A program made the position numbers and the translations under genes. DNA of 64,000 nucleotides from JBCCEJ01 sp039030335 (GTDB lineage: Bacteria; Pseudomonadota; Gammaproteobacteria; HK1), in contig JBCCEJ010000016.1 in assembly GCA_039030335.1 (NCBI GenBank), forward strand, positions 1-64,000, read 5' to 3'. Below are positions 9,439 to 18,010 of the stretch, in pieces. The notes under the pieces were generated by a model. It saw nothing but the letters and a program-made list of their open reading frames with translations, ran no database searches and was not told the origin of the DNA. Numbering within the stretch: the stretch's first letter is position 1; every line of letters begins with the position of its first letter.

Positions 9439-10320
9439 ATGAATACCGACGTCATCATCACGTGCGCCTTGAACGGGGCCGGCGACACGGCCGACAAACA
9501 TCCCGGCTTGCCGATCACACCCGAACAGATCGCCAATGCGGCCATCGAAGCGGCCAACGCGGGCGCCGCCATTGCTCATATTCATGTGCGCGACCCGGAG
9601 ACCGGCAAGGGCGCGCGCGACCCGGCGCTGTTCGCCGAAACGGTGGCTCGCATTCGCGACAGCGACGTCGACATCGTTTTGAACCTGACCACCGGCATGG
9701 GCGGTGATTTCTATTGGAACGACGACAATCCCTATCAGGCCGGACCGGGTTCCGACCTCGGCAGCGCCGCCGAGCGCGTGCAGCACGTGTTGGATCTGAA
9801 ACCCGAGATCTGCAGCCTCGACGTCGCGACGATGAATTTCCACGACTGCGCGTTCCTGAACCCGCCCGATGCGCTGTTCAAGATGGCGGAGCTCATCAAG
9901 GAATCGGGCGCCCATCCCGAACTCGAGTGTTTTGACGTTGGCCATATCCGGCTCGCGAACTGGCTGGTCGAGCAGGGCTACGTCGAAGGTATTCCGATCT
10001 ACCAGATCTGCCTGGGCGTGCCGTGGGGCGCGCCATCCGAAACCGAGTCGATGGTCGTCATGCGCAACCTGCTGCCAGAAAACGCCGTGTGGTCAGCGTT
10101 CGGCATCTCGCGCGCGCAGATGGCGATGGCCGCGCAGTCGATGATTCTCGGCGGGAATATCCGCGTTGGTCTGGAAGACAACCTCTATCTGGACCGCGGC
10201 GTCCTCGCCAGCAACGGTCAGCTCGTCGAGCGTGCAGCGGAAATCGTCGCGCGCCTCGGCGGACGCGTGTTATCTCCGGCTGAGGCGCGCACGAAACTCG
10301 GACTCGAAAAGCGCAGCTGA
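9439..10320 (+). CDS. Beta-keto acid cleavage enzyme (BKACE, DUF849), probable dehydrocarnitine cleavage
   Basis: A 293-residue protein of the BKACE family, which condenses a beta-keto acid with acetyl-CoA and releases acetoacetate plus a new CoA ester. The zinc-binding signature HIHVRD is at residues ~48-53, with LNLTTGMGGDFY near 75-86 and a Glu-containing VGLEDNLYLDRG near 242-253. Family members act on 3-keto-5-aminohexanoate, dehydrocarnitine and others. The carnitine-dehydrogenase-like gene lies directly across at 10376, so cleavage of 3-dehydrocarnitine to betainyl-CoA and acetoacetate is the preferred inference. A GGGGAGA ribosome-binding site precedes the ATG. It is divergent from the permease with 83 bases between. 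Confidence 0.9.
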   Translation: MNTDVIITCALNGAGDTADKHPGLPITPEQIANAAIEAANAGAAIAHIHVRDPETGKGARDPALFAETVARIRDSDVDIVLNLTTGMGGDFYWNDDNPYQAGPGSDLGSAAERVQHVLDLKPEICSLDVATMNFHDCAFLNPPDALFKMAELIKESGAHPELECFDVGHIRLANWLVEQGYVEGIPIYQICLGVPWGAPSETESMVVMRNLLPENAVWSAFGISRAQMAMAAQSMILGGNIRVGLEDNLYLDRGVLASNGQLVERAAEIVARLGGRVLSPAEARTKLGLEKRS

Positions 10321-10348
10321 CCGCACCGCTACGCTGATGCACCGGCTA

Positions 10349-10369
10349 CCGCTGCCTGTCGGGCAGCGG
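10349..10369. terminator. Hairpin between convergent genes, likely bidirectional terminator
   Basis: CCGCTGCC (10349-10356) pairs perfectly with GGCAGCGG (10362-10369) around a five-base loop. It lies in the 55 bases between the stop codons of the BKACE gene and the carnitine-dehydrogenase-like gene. No clear T-run follows on either strand, so termination efficiency is uncertain. Confidence 0.55.
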
Positions 10370-10375
10370 CACGAC

Positions 10376-11329
10376 CTATTGCCTGGACGCTTTCAGGGCC
10401 CGCGCAATCGCAACGAGACCGGCGTTCATTTCGCGTGACAGCGTGGCGAAATCACGCCCGTCGGCCATCTCCTCGCAACCGTCGACCATACGGTCGCGAA
10501 GCTCCTGCGTAAGCTCGGGCGCTTGCAGGCGGGTCCAGGGCAGTTTCAACGCCGGGCCGAACTGGTCGAGGTTGTACGCCATACCACCTTCACCACCGCC
10601 AACATGAAAAACCATGCACGGACCCATGATGGCCCAACGCGGCCCCGGGCCGTTGGTGATGGCCGTATCGATCTGCTCGACGGTCGCTTCGCCGTTCGCG
10701 ACCATGTGTAGCGCCTCGCGCCAGATCGCTTCTTGCAGCCGGGTGGCGATGAAGCCGGGAACTTCACGGTTCAGCACAACCGGCGCTTTGCCGGCTGCCG
10801 TATAGAACGCGTCGGCCCAAGCGACGGTGTCGGCCGTCGTTTTCTTACCGCCAACCACTTCGACCAGCGGCATCAGGTACGGGGGGTTGAACGGATGGCC
10901 AACGACGGTGCGCTCAGGCGTTACACACGTCGCTTGAATCTCTGTCATCGTCAGACCAGAGGTGCTCGACGCAATGACGATATCGTCGGCGACCAGGTCA
11001 CCGAGCTCCGCGTAGATCGCCTGTTTGAGCGCAAGCTGTTCGGGCACGCTCTCCTGCACGAAGTGCGCATCGGCAACTGCGCCCGCAAGTGTTGTGTGCA
11101 CGGTCAGGCGGGCGCGGCTCGCATCTTCGGCAAGCCCGATCTCTTCGAGCGCTGCCCACGCGTTATCGATAAGCCCCCGGAGCGAGGCTTCTTCGCTCGC
11201 CGCATGTACATACGAAGAGACGTCGTAACCGTTCGCCAGAAAGTAAGCTGCCCACCCGGCGCCGATCGGGCCAGCGCCGATGCACGCGACCCGCTTTACA
11301 TCATCGACATTCGGTCTCGCGCTGCTCAT
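10376..11329 (-). CDS. lcdH: L-carnitine dehydrogenase-like 3-hydroxyacyl dehydrogenase
   Basis: A 317-residue NAD-dependent dehydrogenase of the 3-hydroxyacyl-CoA dehydrogenase superfamily. The Rossmann motif GAGPIGAGWAAYF is at residues ~17-29. The catalytic His lies in GHPFNPPYLMPLVEVVGG near 140-157. The stretch AIWREALHMVANGEATVEQI near 202-221, the following GPGPRWAIMGPC, and GGEGGMAYNLDQFGPALK are features I associate with L-carnitine 3-dehydrogenase, which makes 3-dehydrocarnitine. Its ATG overlaps the stop of the upstream caiD-like gene by four bases (ATGA), so the two are translationally coupled. The converging BKACE would use its product. A generic 3-hydroxybutyryl-type dehydrogenase is the main alternative. 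Confidence 0.85.
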   Translation of the reverse strand: MSSARPNVDDVKRVACIGAGPIGAGWAAYFLANGYDVSSYVHAASEEASLRGLIDNAWAALEEIGLAEDASRARLTVHTTLAGAVADAHFVQESVPEQLALKQAIYAELGDLVADDIVIASSTSGLTMTEIQATCVTPERTVVGHPFNPPYLMPLVEVVGGKKTTADTVAWADAFYTAAGKAPVVLNREVPGFIATRLQEAIWREALHMVANGEATVEQIDTAITNGPGPRWAIMGPCMVFHVGGGEGGMAYNLDQFGPALKLPWTRLQAPELTQELRDRMVDGCEEMADGRDFATLSREMNAGLVAIARALKASRQ

Positions 11330-12141
11330 CGGCCCTTGAACTCAGGCTTACGACCCTCGGCGAATGCGCGCACCCCTTCCTGTGCGTCGTCCGAGCGCAG
11401 CATCGCTCGATAGATCGGCAACTCGCCGGTGCGCATCGTCTGAAACGAGTTCTGCACGGAGTCGCCGTCGATCGCGCGCAGCACCTCTTTTACCGTCTGT
11501 AGCGCAAGCGGTGCTGAGTCAGCTATCTGGTCCGCCCACGCCCGGGCCGTATCCAGCAGCGAATCGGCCGCGACTACCTTGTTGACAAGGCCGTAGTGCG
11601 CCGCCTCCGCGGCCGGCATCCGGCGGCCGAGCAGCAGCATCTCGACCGCGACGTTGTGCGGAACCTTGCGCGGCAGGCGCTGTAATGCGCCGGCATCAGG
11701 CACGATGCCAAGCGGCATCTCGGGCAACGCGAACTCGACGTGCTCGGCTGCAATGATGAGATCGCACGCCAGCGCAATTTCAAAGCCGCCGCCGATGGTC
11801 AGGCCATTCAAGGCCCCGATCACGGGCTTGTGCAGATCCCACATCTCGGTAATACCGGCAAAGCCACCGTTGGCGGCATCTTCGGCCTCCCACCAGTTGT
11901 CGAGCTGCTGATCGCCGCTGTCCAGAGCTTTCAGATCCCAACCGGCGGAGAAGATCCGCTCGCCGGTAGCGGTGATAAGACCAACGCGCAGTTCGGGGGC
12001 GTCGCGCAGTCTTGCAAACGCCTGGCCCAGCCGCCTGCTCATGGCCATGTCGATGGCATTGACCTTCGGCCGGTTCAGCGTGATTTCGAGCACGTGCCCG
12101 CGCTGTTCGATGCGCACCTCGTCGTCGCGTTCGCTCACCAT
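11326..12141 (-). CDS. caiD: Crotonobetainyl-CoA hydratase (CaiD-like)
   Basis: A 271-residue crotonase-fold enzyme. In E. coli CaiD interconverts crotonobetainyl-CoA and L-carnitinyl-CoA. Shared features I recognise are ITLNRPKVNAID near the start, FSAGWDLKAL (~62-71), GGFAGITEMWDLHKPVIGAL, GGGFEIALACDLI, FALPEMPLGIVPDAG, and the ending FAEGRKPEFKGR. The frame is open to 12174, but the Met at 12141 follows an AGGAAA ribosome-binding site and gives the usual family length, so I use it. It is the first gene of a two-gene unit with the carnitine-dehydrogenase-like gene and is divergent from the acyl-CoA dehydrogenase at 12303. Anaerobic carnitine respiration as in E. coli is not implied; the context favours catabolism. 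Confidence 0.85.
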   Translation of the reverse strand: MVSERDDEVRIEQRGHVLEITLNRPKVNAIDMAMSRRLGQAFARLRDAPELRVGLITATGERIFSAGWDLKALDSGDQQLDNWWEAEDAANGGFAGITEMWDLHKPVIGALNGLTIGGGFEIALACDLIIAAEHVEFALPEMPLGIVPDAGALQRLPRKVPHNVAVEMLLLGRRMPAAEAAHYGLVNKVVAADSLLDTARAWADQIADSAPLALQTVKEVLRAIDGDSVQNSFQTMRTGELPIYRAMLRSDDAQEGVRAFAEGRKPEFKGR

Positions 12142-12302
12142 GTTTCCTCGTGTGTTGGGGCCCGGCGCGAGCATCGCAGAGTTTCCGTGGCGCTGTCACG
12201 ACGAGGCGCGCGTCGACAGACGTACGTCGTGCAGGGTCATCCTTCTCATCGTCGATCGCTTCGCGCCATAATCGCCGGCCGGAATGGATCGAGAGAGCGC
12301 TC

Positions 12303-13451
12303 ATGACCGAAGAACAACGCCTGCTGCTGGATTCGATCCGGGCGTTCATGGATCGCGAGATTTTCCCGCATGAGGTCGAGGTCGATAAGGCCGGTGAGGT
12401 TTCCGATGCAATCGGCGAACGCATTGCCGCGCAGGCCCGGGAAGCCGGCTTCTTCGCATTCAATCTACCGGAGTCGATAGGCGGAGGCGGACTCGATAAC
12501 GTGTCGCGCGCGATTCTGGAACGTGAGCTTGGAAAAACCACTCATGCCCTGAACGAGTTTGTCGCGCGACCGACCGAGATTCTGATGGCGTGCAACGAAG
12601 AGCAGGCCGAGAAATACCTGGCACCATGCGTGAGCGGGGAGAAAACCGAGTGTTTCGCGCTAACCGAGCCCGGCGCGGGATCGGACATCATGTCGATGCA
12701 GACGCGGGCTGTCGCCGATGGCGGCGACTACGTCATCAACGGGACCAAACACTTCATCAGCTGCGTGCGTGAACCCGATTTCGCGATCGTGTTCGCAGCG
12801 ACGGGCATCGACCAGACCGCGCGCGGAGAACGCAAACGCGTTACCGCCTTTCTGGTCGACAAGGGCACCCCCGGCTTCGACGTACGGCGTGGTCCGCGCC
12901 CGGTCAGTCAGCGCGCGTACAAGAACTTCGTGCTGTCATTCGACGACTGCCGTGTGCCTGCTTCGGCAATTCTCGGTGCAGAGGGCACCGGTCTGGAACT
13001 GGCAAACCGGTGGCTTGGCATGGGACGCGTCTGGGTCGGGGCCGGGTGCTGCGGCAAAACCGAACGTTTGCTCGATCTCGCCTGTGAATGGGCCGCGAGC
13101 CGCGTGCAGTTCGGCCAACCGATCGGCCACTTTCAGGGCACGTCGTTCAAGCTCGCCGATATCGCCACGGAACTGCGTGCGGCCGACCTGCTGGTATTGG
13201 ACGCAGCGCGCAGGGCGGACGCTGGCGACATGTCTTCGGACGACGCGGCGATGGCGAAAGTGTTCTGTTCCGAGATGCTGGGCCGTGCCGCCGATCACAC
13301 CCTGCAGATCTACGGCGGCATGGGTTTGATGGAAGATCTCCCGGTCGAACGACTGTGGCGCGACGCGCGGTTGGAACGTATCTGGGACGGAACGTCTGAA
13401 GTGCAGCGTCACATCATCTCTCGGTCGCTGCTTCGCCAACGCGGGTCGTGA
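12303..13451 (+). CDS. Acyl-CoA dehydrogenase, possibly gamma-butyrobetainyl-CoA dehydrogenase
   Basis: A 382-residue FAD flavoprotein of full family length. It has the substrate/FAD segment CFALTEPGAGSDIMSM near 115-130, the middle beta-domain, RVQFGQPIGHFQGTSFKLADIA near 278, and QIYGGMGLMEDLPVERLWRDAR near 340. The usual catalytic Glu of the YEGT motif is replaced by Asp in ERIWDGTSEVQR. The ATG at 12303 starts the conserved region (MTEEQRLLLDSIRAFM); the longer frame to 12150 has no homology. Between a CaiD-like hydratase and an acyl-CoA ligase, oxidation of gamma-butyrobetainyl-CoA to crotonobetainyl-CoA is a natural guess. Its stop overlaps the ligase start by four bases, so they are coupled. 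Confidence 0.88.
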   Translation: MTEEQRLLLDSIRAFMDREIFPHEVEVDKAGEVSDAIGERIAAQAREAGFFAFNLPESIGGGGLDNVSRAILERELGKTTHALNEFVARPTEILMACNEEQAEKYLAPCVSGEKTECFALTEPGAGSDIMSMQTRAVADGGDYVINGTKHFISCVREPDFAIVFAATGIDQTARGERKRVTAFLVDKGTPGFDVRRGPRPVSQRAYKNFVLSFDDCRVPASAILGAEGTGLELANRWLGMGRVWVGAGCCGKTERLLDLACEWAASRVQFGQPIGHFQGTSFKLADIATELRAADLLVLDAARRADAGDMSSDDAAMAKVFCSEMLGRAADHTLQIYGGMGLMEDLPVERLWRDARLERIWDGTSEVQRHIISRSLLRQRGS

Positions 13452-15532
13452 GTAGCCGGCTAAACCGCCTGTTCCGGCCACGCAGTCTCGCGTTCGTCGG
13501 CGGCGACAGCGCGGCGGCCGCCGTGGAGGTCGCCAGACGCGGTGGCTTCGACGGCACGCTGCAGGCTGTGAACCCTCGTCGCCAGACCCTTGCCGGCGTG
13601 CCGACGGTGCCCGATCTGCGCGCCTTGCAAATAGCACCCGACGCCGCGTTTGTCGCTGTACCTGCCCATGCTGTAGTCGATACCGTAGCAACCCTCGCAG
13701 GCATCGGAGCGGGCGCCGCCGTGGTCTACTCGGCGGGGTTTGCCGAACTCGGCGAAGACGGCGAGTTGCTGCAAACGAAGCTCGTCGAAGTGGCCGGCAC
13801 GATGCCGATCATCGGCCCGAACTCGTCTGGCGTGCTGAACTTCGTTTCCGGCGCACACCTGTGGCCTTTTCAGCATGGCGGCACTCGCGTATCGCGCGGC
13901 ACGGCGTTCATCACGCAAAGCGGCATGCTCGGCAACACGCTGACATTGAATGACCGCTCGTTACCCTTCGCGTATGTCATCAGCGCCGGCAATCAGGCGA
14001 CGTGCGGCATCGAAGAAACGATTGAAGCGCTGCACGGCGACGACGCCGTGTCCGCCATCGCACTCTATATCGAAGGGCTGAACGATGTGCCGAGATTCGC
14101 CCGCGCGGCCGCACGCAGCATCGATGCGGGGGTGCCCATCGTTGCACTCAAAGCCGGTTCGTCGAAGATTGGCGCGGAACTCACGGTCACGCATACCGGC
14201 TCGCTCGCCGGGACCAACGATCTCTACAGCGATCTGTTCGAACGCCTTGGTGTCATTGCAGTCGACTCGCCGGTCGAGATGCTCGAAACCTGCAAGCTGC
14301 TGCAGTTTGCAGGCGCGCCACGCGGCAGGCGGCTGCTGGGTCTCACATGTTCAGGCGGCGACGCGACGATGCTTGCCGACACCAGCGAGCGACTGGGTCT
14401 CGACCTCGTACCGCTCGATCACAAAACGGCACGTGCCGTGCGCGAACGACTCCCGCCTCTCGCAACGGTATCCAATCCGCTCGACTACACAACACCGCTC
14501 TGGGGGAACGAAGAAGCGCTTCGCGACCTCTTTGGCGTGATGCTGAAACCGGGTTACGACGCCGCCGTGCTGGTGCAGGACTATCTGCCCGAACCGAGCG
14601 CTGACAATCAAAATTCACTCGCCGACGCCCGCGCGTTCGCCGCTGCCACGTGCGCGCAACGTGTACCTGGGGCGGTTGTCAGCGTATTGCCAGAGAACTT
14701 CGAAGCGGGCGTCCGCCAGACCATCTGCACTCACGGTCTGGCGCCCCTGCAAGGCATTGAACACGCTTTGAAGGCAATTCGCGCTGCCTCGGGATCGATG
14801 CATCGGGATCCGGCTTTCGCAGTGCAGTATGGGTGCGAGCGGCACGCGCACGCCGAAGACCATCCCCGACATCGCCTGCTGGACGAATGGCAAGGCAAAC
14901 AACTGCTGGCCAACGCCGGTGTACCCATCCCATCCGGTGCGTGCGGGACCGCAGACATGCTCCGGGACCTCGCCGCCACGCTCGGCTACCCGGTGGCGCT
15001 GAAGTGTATACATCCATCACTGACCCACAAATCCGACGCCGGGGCGGTGCAGCTCAACATTGCGAACGACGCCGCACTCGAACAAGCGGCAACGGTCATG
15101 CGCGATTCGATCGCGCGGTCGCACCCGGAGATTCGCGTCGAGCAGTTCCTGGTTGAGCAAATGGTTACCGGCGCGATCGCAGAACTACTCGTTGGCTTCT
15201 ACCGCGACCCGACGTTTGGGCCGGTGCTGGTACTGGGTTCCGGTGGTGTGCTGGTCGAGTTGCTCGGCGATACGCGTTCCGTATTGCTTCCGGCCAACCA
15301 ACGCGTCATCGCGGATGCAATCCGTAAACTGAAGGTTGCAAAGCTGCTCTGCGGATTCCGCGGCGGCGCGGCAGCAGACCTGGACATGGTGGCAAGCACC
15401 GTGACGCAGATTGTCCAAGCTTTGCTCGAAGCCAATGCCGTCGAGTGCGACGTCAATCCGCTGATGGTGACGCATGAGCGGGCTTACGCGGCTGACGCGC
15501 TCATCACCGTGGCCGGGTCGCCGCCGGATTAG
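13448..15532 (+). CDS. NDP-forming acyl-CoA synthetase (acetate--CoA ligase family)
   Basis: A 694-residue single-chain ligase that makes acyl-CoA from an acid, CoA and ATP with release of ADP and phosphate. The amino half has a CoA-binding Rossmann domain (RPRSLAFVGG at ~10-19), then succinyl-CoA-ligase-like domains. The phosphohistidine sits in THTGSLAGT near 252-260. The last ~230 residues are an ATP-grasp domain (VALKCIHPSLTHKSDAGAV, LVLGSGGVLVELLGD, ECDVNPLMV). The GTG start overlaps the previous stop in GTGA. Coupling to the acyl-CoA dehydrogenase suggests it activates the same substrate, possibly gamma-butyrobetaine or carnitine. Those are normally activated by AMP-forming CaiC or CaiB-type transfer, so this would be an unusual route. 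Confidence 0.9.
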   Translation: MSSRLNRLFRPRSLAFVGGDSAAAAVEVARRGGFDGTLQAVNPRRQTLAGVPTVPDLRALQIAPDAAFVAVPAHAVVDTVATLAGIGAGAAVVYSAGFAELGEDGELLQTKLVEVAGTMPIIGPNSSGVLNFVSGAHLWPFQHGGTRVSRGTAFITQSGMLGNTLTLNDRSLPFAYVISAGNQATCGIEETIEALHGDDAVSAIALYIEGLNDVPRFARAAARSIDAGVPIVALKAGSSKIGAELTVTHTGSLAGTNDLYSDLFERLGVIAVDSPVEMLETCKLLQFAGAPRGRRLLGLTCSGGDATMLADTSERLGLDLVPLDHKTARAVRERLPPLATVSNPLDYTTPLWGNEEALRDLFGVMLKPGYDAAVLVQDYLPEPSADNQNSLADARAFAAATCAQRVPGAVVSVLPENFEAGVRQTICTHGLAPLQGIEHALKAIRAASGSMHRDPAFAVQYGCERHAHAEDHPRHRLLDEWQGKQLLANAGVPIPSGACGTADMLRDLAATLGYPVALKCIHPSLTHKSDAGAVQLNIANDAALEQAATVMRDSIARSHPEIRVEQFLVEQMVTGAIAELLVGFYRDPTFGPVLVLGSGGVLVELLGDTRSVLLPANQRVIADAIRKLKVAKLLCGFRGGAAADLDMVASTVTQIVQALLEANAVECDVNPLMVTHERAYAADALITVAGSPPD

Positions 15533-15570
15533 CGGTTAACCCAGCTACCAAGCGGGGCCGAGGCGCCCGG

Positions 15571-16620
15571 TCAGCGCCATTTGTAGTCGACCAGGCCGTC
15601 CATGGGCCGCGCCGCGTCTGCCGGCATCCAGCTCTTGGATTCGCCGGCATATTCAGGGCCGGGGTTCCCGTGTACCGTGGTCCGCCACATCTCGCGGTGA
15701 TGGCGTTCAGCGTCATACCACGTGGCGCTGTGGATCATCGAGCGGTTGTCGTAGATCAGCAGATCGCCTTCGTTCCACTCGTGGGCGTAGACGAATTCCG
15801 ACCGCGTGTAGTGAGCCATCAGCTCATAGAGCAATTGAGCCCCCTCGCCCTCCGGCCCGGGCTCCATACCGATAAACGGCCCGTCCAGCCAGTCCATCTG
15901 CCCACCCTCACAGAGGTAGAGCGCTTTGCGGCCGGTAACCGGATGTCGACGGACGACCGGTTGGGCCTGCGATCGCTGGTGCGGCAGCAACGCCTGCGGC
16001 GTTTCACCCGCGAGCACCGCCTTCTCGGAACGCCCGGTGCCCAAAAGCGCATGCAGTCCCATCAGTCCGTCGAGCTTCGCTTTCATGTTGTCGCCCAACG
16101 CGTCGTAGGCGGCGTAGCCATTGGCGAACAGCGTCTGCGCCTGCTCGAGCGGCGCGGGCGTGACCGCGTAGAACAGCGAAATGTCGGGCGGCGGGCGCCG
16201 GAAACTCTGATCGGTGTGCCAGCCGCGGCGATGGGGAAATGTGATCGGCAGCGCGCCTTCAGCGGTGCGCGGCGGCTCTGGCGGCGGCGGCGGTAACTGA
16301 TTGCAAGGTGGCGCGTTCGACAGCACCAGAATCTCACCAACATCCGGATGAATCATGTGCACCGGCGTCAGCGTGTCGTGGTAGTTCTCGACCTCCGGGC
16401 CAAACACCCGGCTTATCCGCACCAGCCAGTCGGGGTGCGCAGCCAGTTCACGCCAACCGGGAACCACCAGCAGTCCATCCGCCTCATGCAGTGCATTAAG
16501 GGCCGCGGCGCCGTTGGCTTCCAGATACGCAAGTGCGGTGTCGCCGCTACCTTGAACCGGTAGCGTCGCACCGAGCGCGGCACCCGGTATTGGCGAAGTC
16601 GTAAGGATTGTCGTGCTCAT
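15571..16620 (-). CDS. TauD/TfdA-type 2-oxoglutarate dioxygenase
   Basis: A 349-residue Fe(II)/2-oxoglutarate-dependent dioxygenase. The iron-binding HxD is in GWHTDQSFRRPPP near residues 135-147, and the distal His and 2-oxoglutarate-binding Arg are in SMIHSATWYDAERHHREMWRT near 297-317. A proline-rich loop (LPPPPPEPP, ~108-116) just before the HxD is unusual. The amino terminus (~1-60) is longer than in the three other TauD-like proteins here. Substrates cannot be read from sequence. It is cytoplasmic and lies 36 bases downstream of the interrupted alpha/beta hydrolase gene, with which it probably forms an operon. Confidence 0.88.
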   Translation of the reverse strand: MSTTILTTSPIPGAALGATLPVQGSGDTALAYLEANGAAALNALHEADGLLVVPGWRELAAHPDWLVRISRVFGPEVENYHDTLTPVHMIHPDVGEILVLSNAPPCNQLPPPPPEPPRTAEGALPITFPHRRGWHTDQSFRRPPPDISLFYAVTPAPLEQAQTLFANGYAAYDALGDNMKAKLDGLMGLHALLGTGRSEKAVLAGETPQALLPHQRSQAQPVVRRHPVTGRKALYLCEGGQMDWLDGPFIGMEPGPEGEGAQLLYELMAHYTRSEFVYAHEWNEGDLLIYDNRSMIHSATWYDAERHHREMWRTTVHGNPGPEYAGESKSWMPADAARPMDGLVDYKWR

Positions 16621-16656
16621 GTGTTATCGACCGCTATGGATGCATCGCGTCCACGG

Positions 16657-17489
16657 TTACCGGGCAGACGTCCGCGCAAAATCGACTAGCAGTTCAGATA
16701 CGCGGTCCGGCGCCTCTATGGTGACCATGTGGCGCAGCCCTCCAGCACCACCAACGGTGCGCCGCCGAGGTCGTCAGCCATCCGCTGCGCGATCGCGGGC
16801 GTCGAGCCGACATCGGCACCGCCGGTGATGACCATCGACGGGCAGCGCACCTGACGCAAGGCATCGCCCACTTCCGCGTCGGCCTCCACGAACACCCGAT
16901 ACGCGTCGGTGTAACCGTGCCTGTGGTTGGCTCCGAGTTTATGTTTCAGCCACTCGACGGCATCCGGATTTGCGCTCTGAAACTGGGATGGCAGCCAGCG
17001 CTCCACCGCCAGTTCGACAATGCCGCCCGGCCCGTCTTCCTCGGTCACTCGAAGCCGCTCACGCACGCCGCGCAGCTCATCTTCCGTTCGCCTGTACACG
17101 GTGCTCATCATGACGACGCCCGCGAGCACTTCAGGCCGATCCGCCGCGAATCGCTGCGTGATCACACCGCCCATCGAAAAACCGACCAGGATCGCGCGGC
17201 TCACATCACGAAACTTGAGCAGTCGCCCCAACTGATCGCAATAATCGCGAAGCGTGCTCCGCCGCTCCAGTGGCGGAGTACGGCCGTGTCCGAGCATGTC
17301 ATAGCGCAACACCCGATGACTTTGTGTCAGTGCTTCGGCCTGCGCATCCCACATGTCCAGATCCAGGCCAACTCCGTGGAGTAGGACTACGGTTGGTCGA
17401 TCGATCGAACCGGTGCCAGCGCCAGGAGATGCGTCCACGAAGTACGTGCCGTCAGGCGCGGTCTGTCCGGTCTCAACGTGGCTGTGCAT
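16657..17489 (-). pseudogene. Alpha/beta hydrolase interrupted by a one-base frameshift near its 3' end
   Basis: The intact frame runs from 17489 to a stop at 16716 (257 residues). It carries LLHGVG, the nucleophile elbow GFSMGG (~110-115) and an acid segment ITGGADVGS, but ends in the non-homologous CATWSP with no catalytic His. Reading on in the next frame from about 16740 gives RHMVTIEAPDRVSELL... to a TAA at 16657, the normal family ending with the catalytic His. One base, probably a G in the run at 16738-16740, is therefore missing relative to a working gene. This is either a sequencing or assembly error or a true inactivation; the protein is otherwise well conserved. It is upstream of and in line with the dioxygenase at 15571. 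Confidence 0.85.
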
Positions 17490-17573
17490 GGCTGGCGGGG
17501 TCCCCGATGCGTTCGGCAGCGCTAATGTAGACTATTCTGCGAACTCACGGAGACCCGGACGGCCAGAGACGCG

Positions 17574-17966
17574 ATGGCAAGCAGCAAGGAGATCATTGGC
17601 GGCGATCTCATCATCGGTGGGCGCAAGCTCACGTTGTCGAAGGCGGTGCGTGCGGGCGATTTCGTTTTTCTGACTGGCCAGGTGCCGATGCGCGATGGTG
17701 CACCCATGACCCACGGCACAATCGAGGAACAGACGCGCGCGTGCCTGGAGGAGATCCAGCGCACGCTGGCCGAAGCGAACTGCACGTTGGCAGACGTGGT
17801 GAAGTCGATGGTCTGGCTCAAATCGCGTGAAGATTTCCCCGGTTTCAACGCCGTCTACGGGGAGTATTTCCCTGAAGGGCCGCCCGCCCGTTCAGCCCTC
17901 GTGAGCGACTTTCTCGTAGATATCCGCGTCGAGATCGAATGCATCGCCTTCAAACCACAAGTCTGA
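17574..17966 (+). CDS. RidA-family protein
   Basis: A 130-residue RidA/YjgF/YER057c/UK114 fold protein, complete for the family. The ligand-pocket elements are visible: FVFLTGQVPM near 29-38, the central QTRACLEEIQRTLAEA, DVVKSMVWLK, and the ending ARSALVSDFLVDIRVEIECIAF, in which the pocket Arg (ARSALV) is kept. RidA proteins hydrolyse reactive 2-aminoacrylate-type imines; catabolic paralogues act as deaminases in specific pathways. It stands 44 bases upstream of the aldehyde dehydrogenase gene and so may detoxify an imine or aldehyde product in that pathway. It is divergent from the alpha/beta hydrolase across 84 bases. Confidence 0.9.
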   Translation: MASSKEIIGGDLIIGGRKLTLSKAVRAGDFVFLTGQVPMRDGAPMTHGTIEEQTRACLEEIQRTLAEANCTLADVVKSMVWLKSREDFPGFNAVYGEYFPEGPPARSALVSDFLVDIRVEIECIAFKPQV

Positions 17967-18010
17967 CCGGCTTGCTTGCCCGTTAGCCCGAGCGAACTTC
18001 GGAGAGTCTC

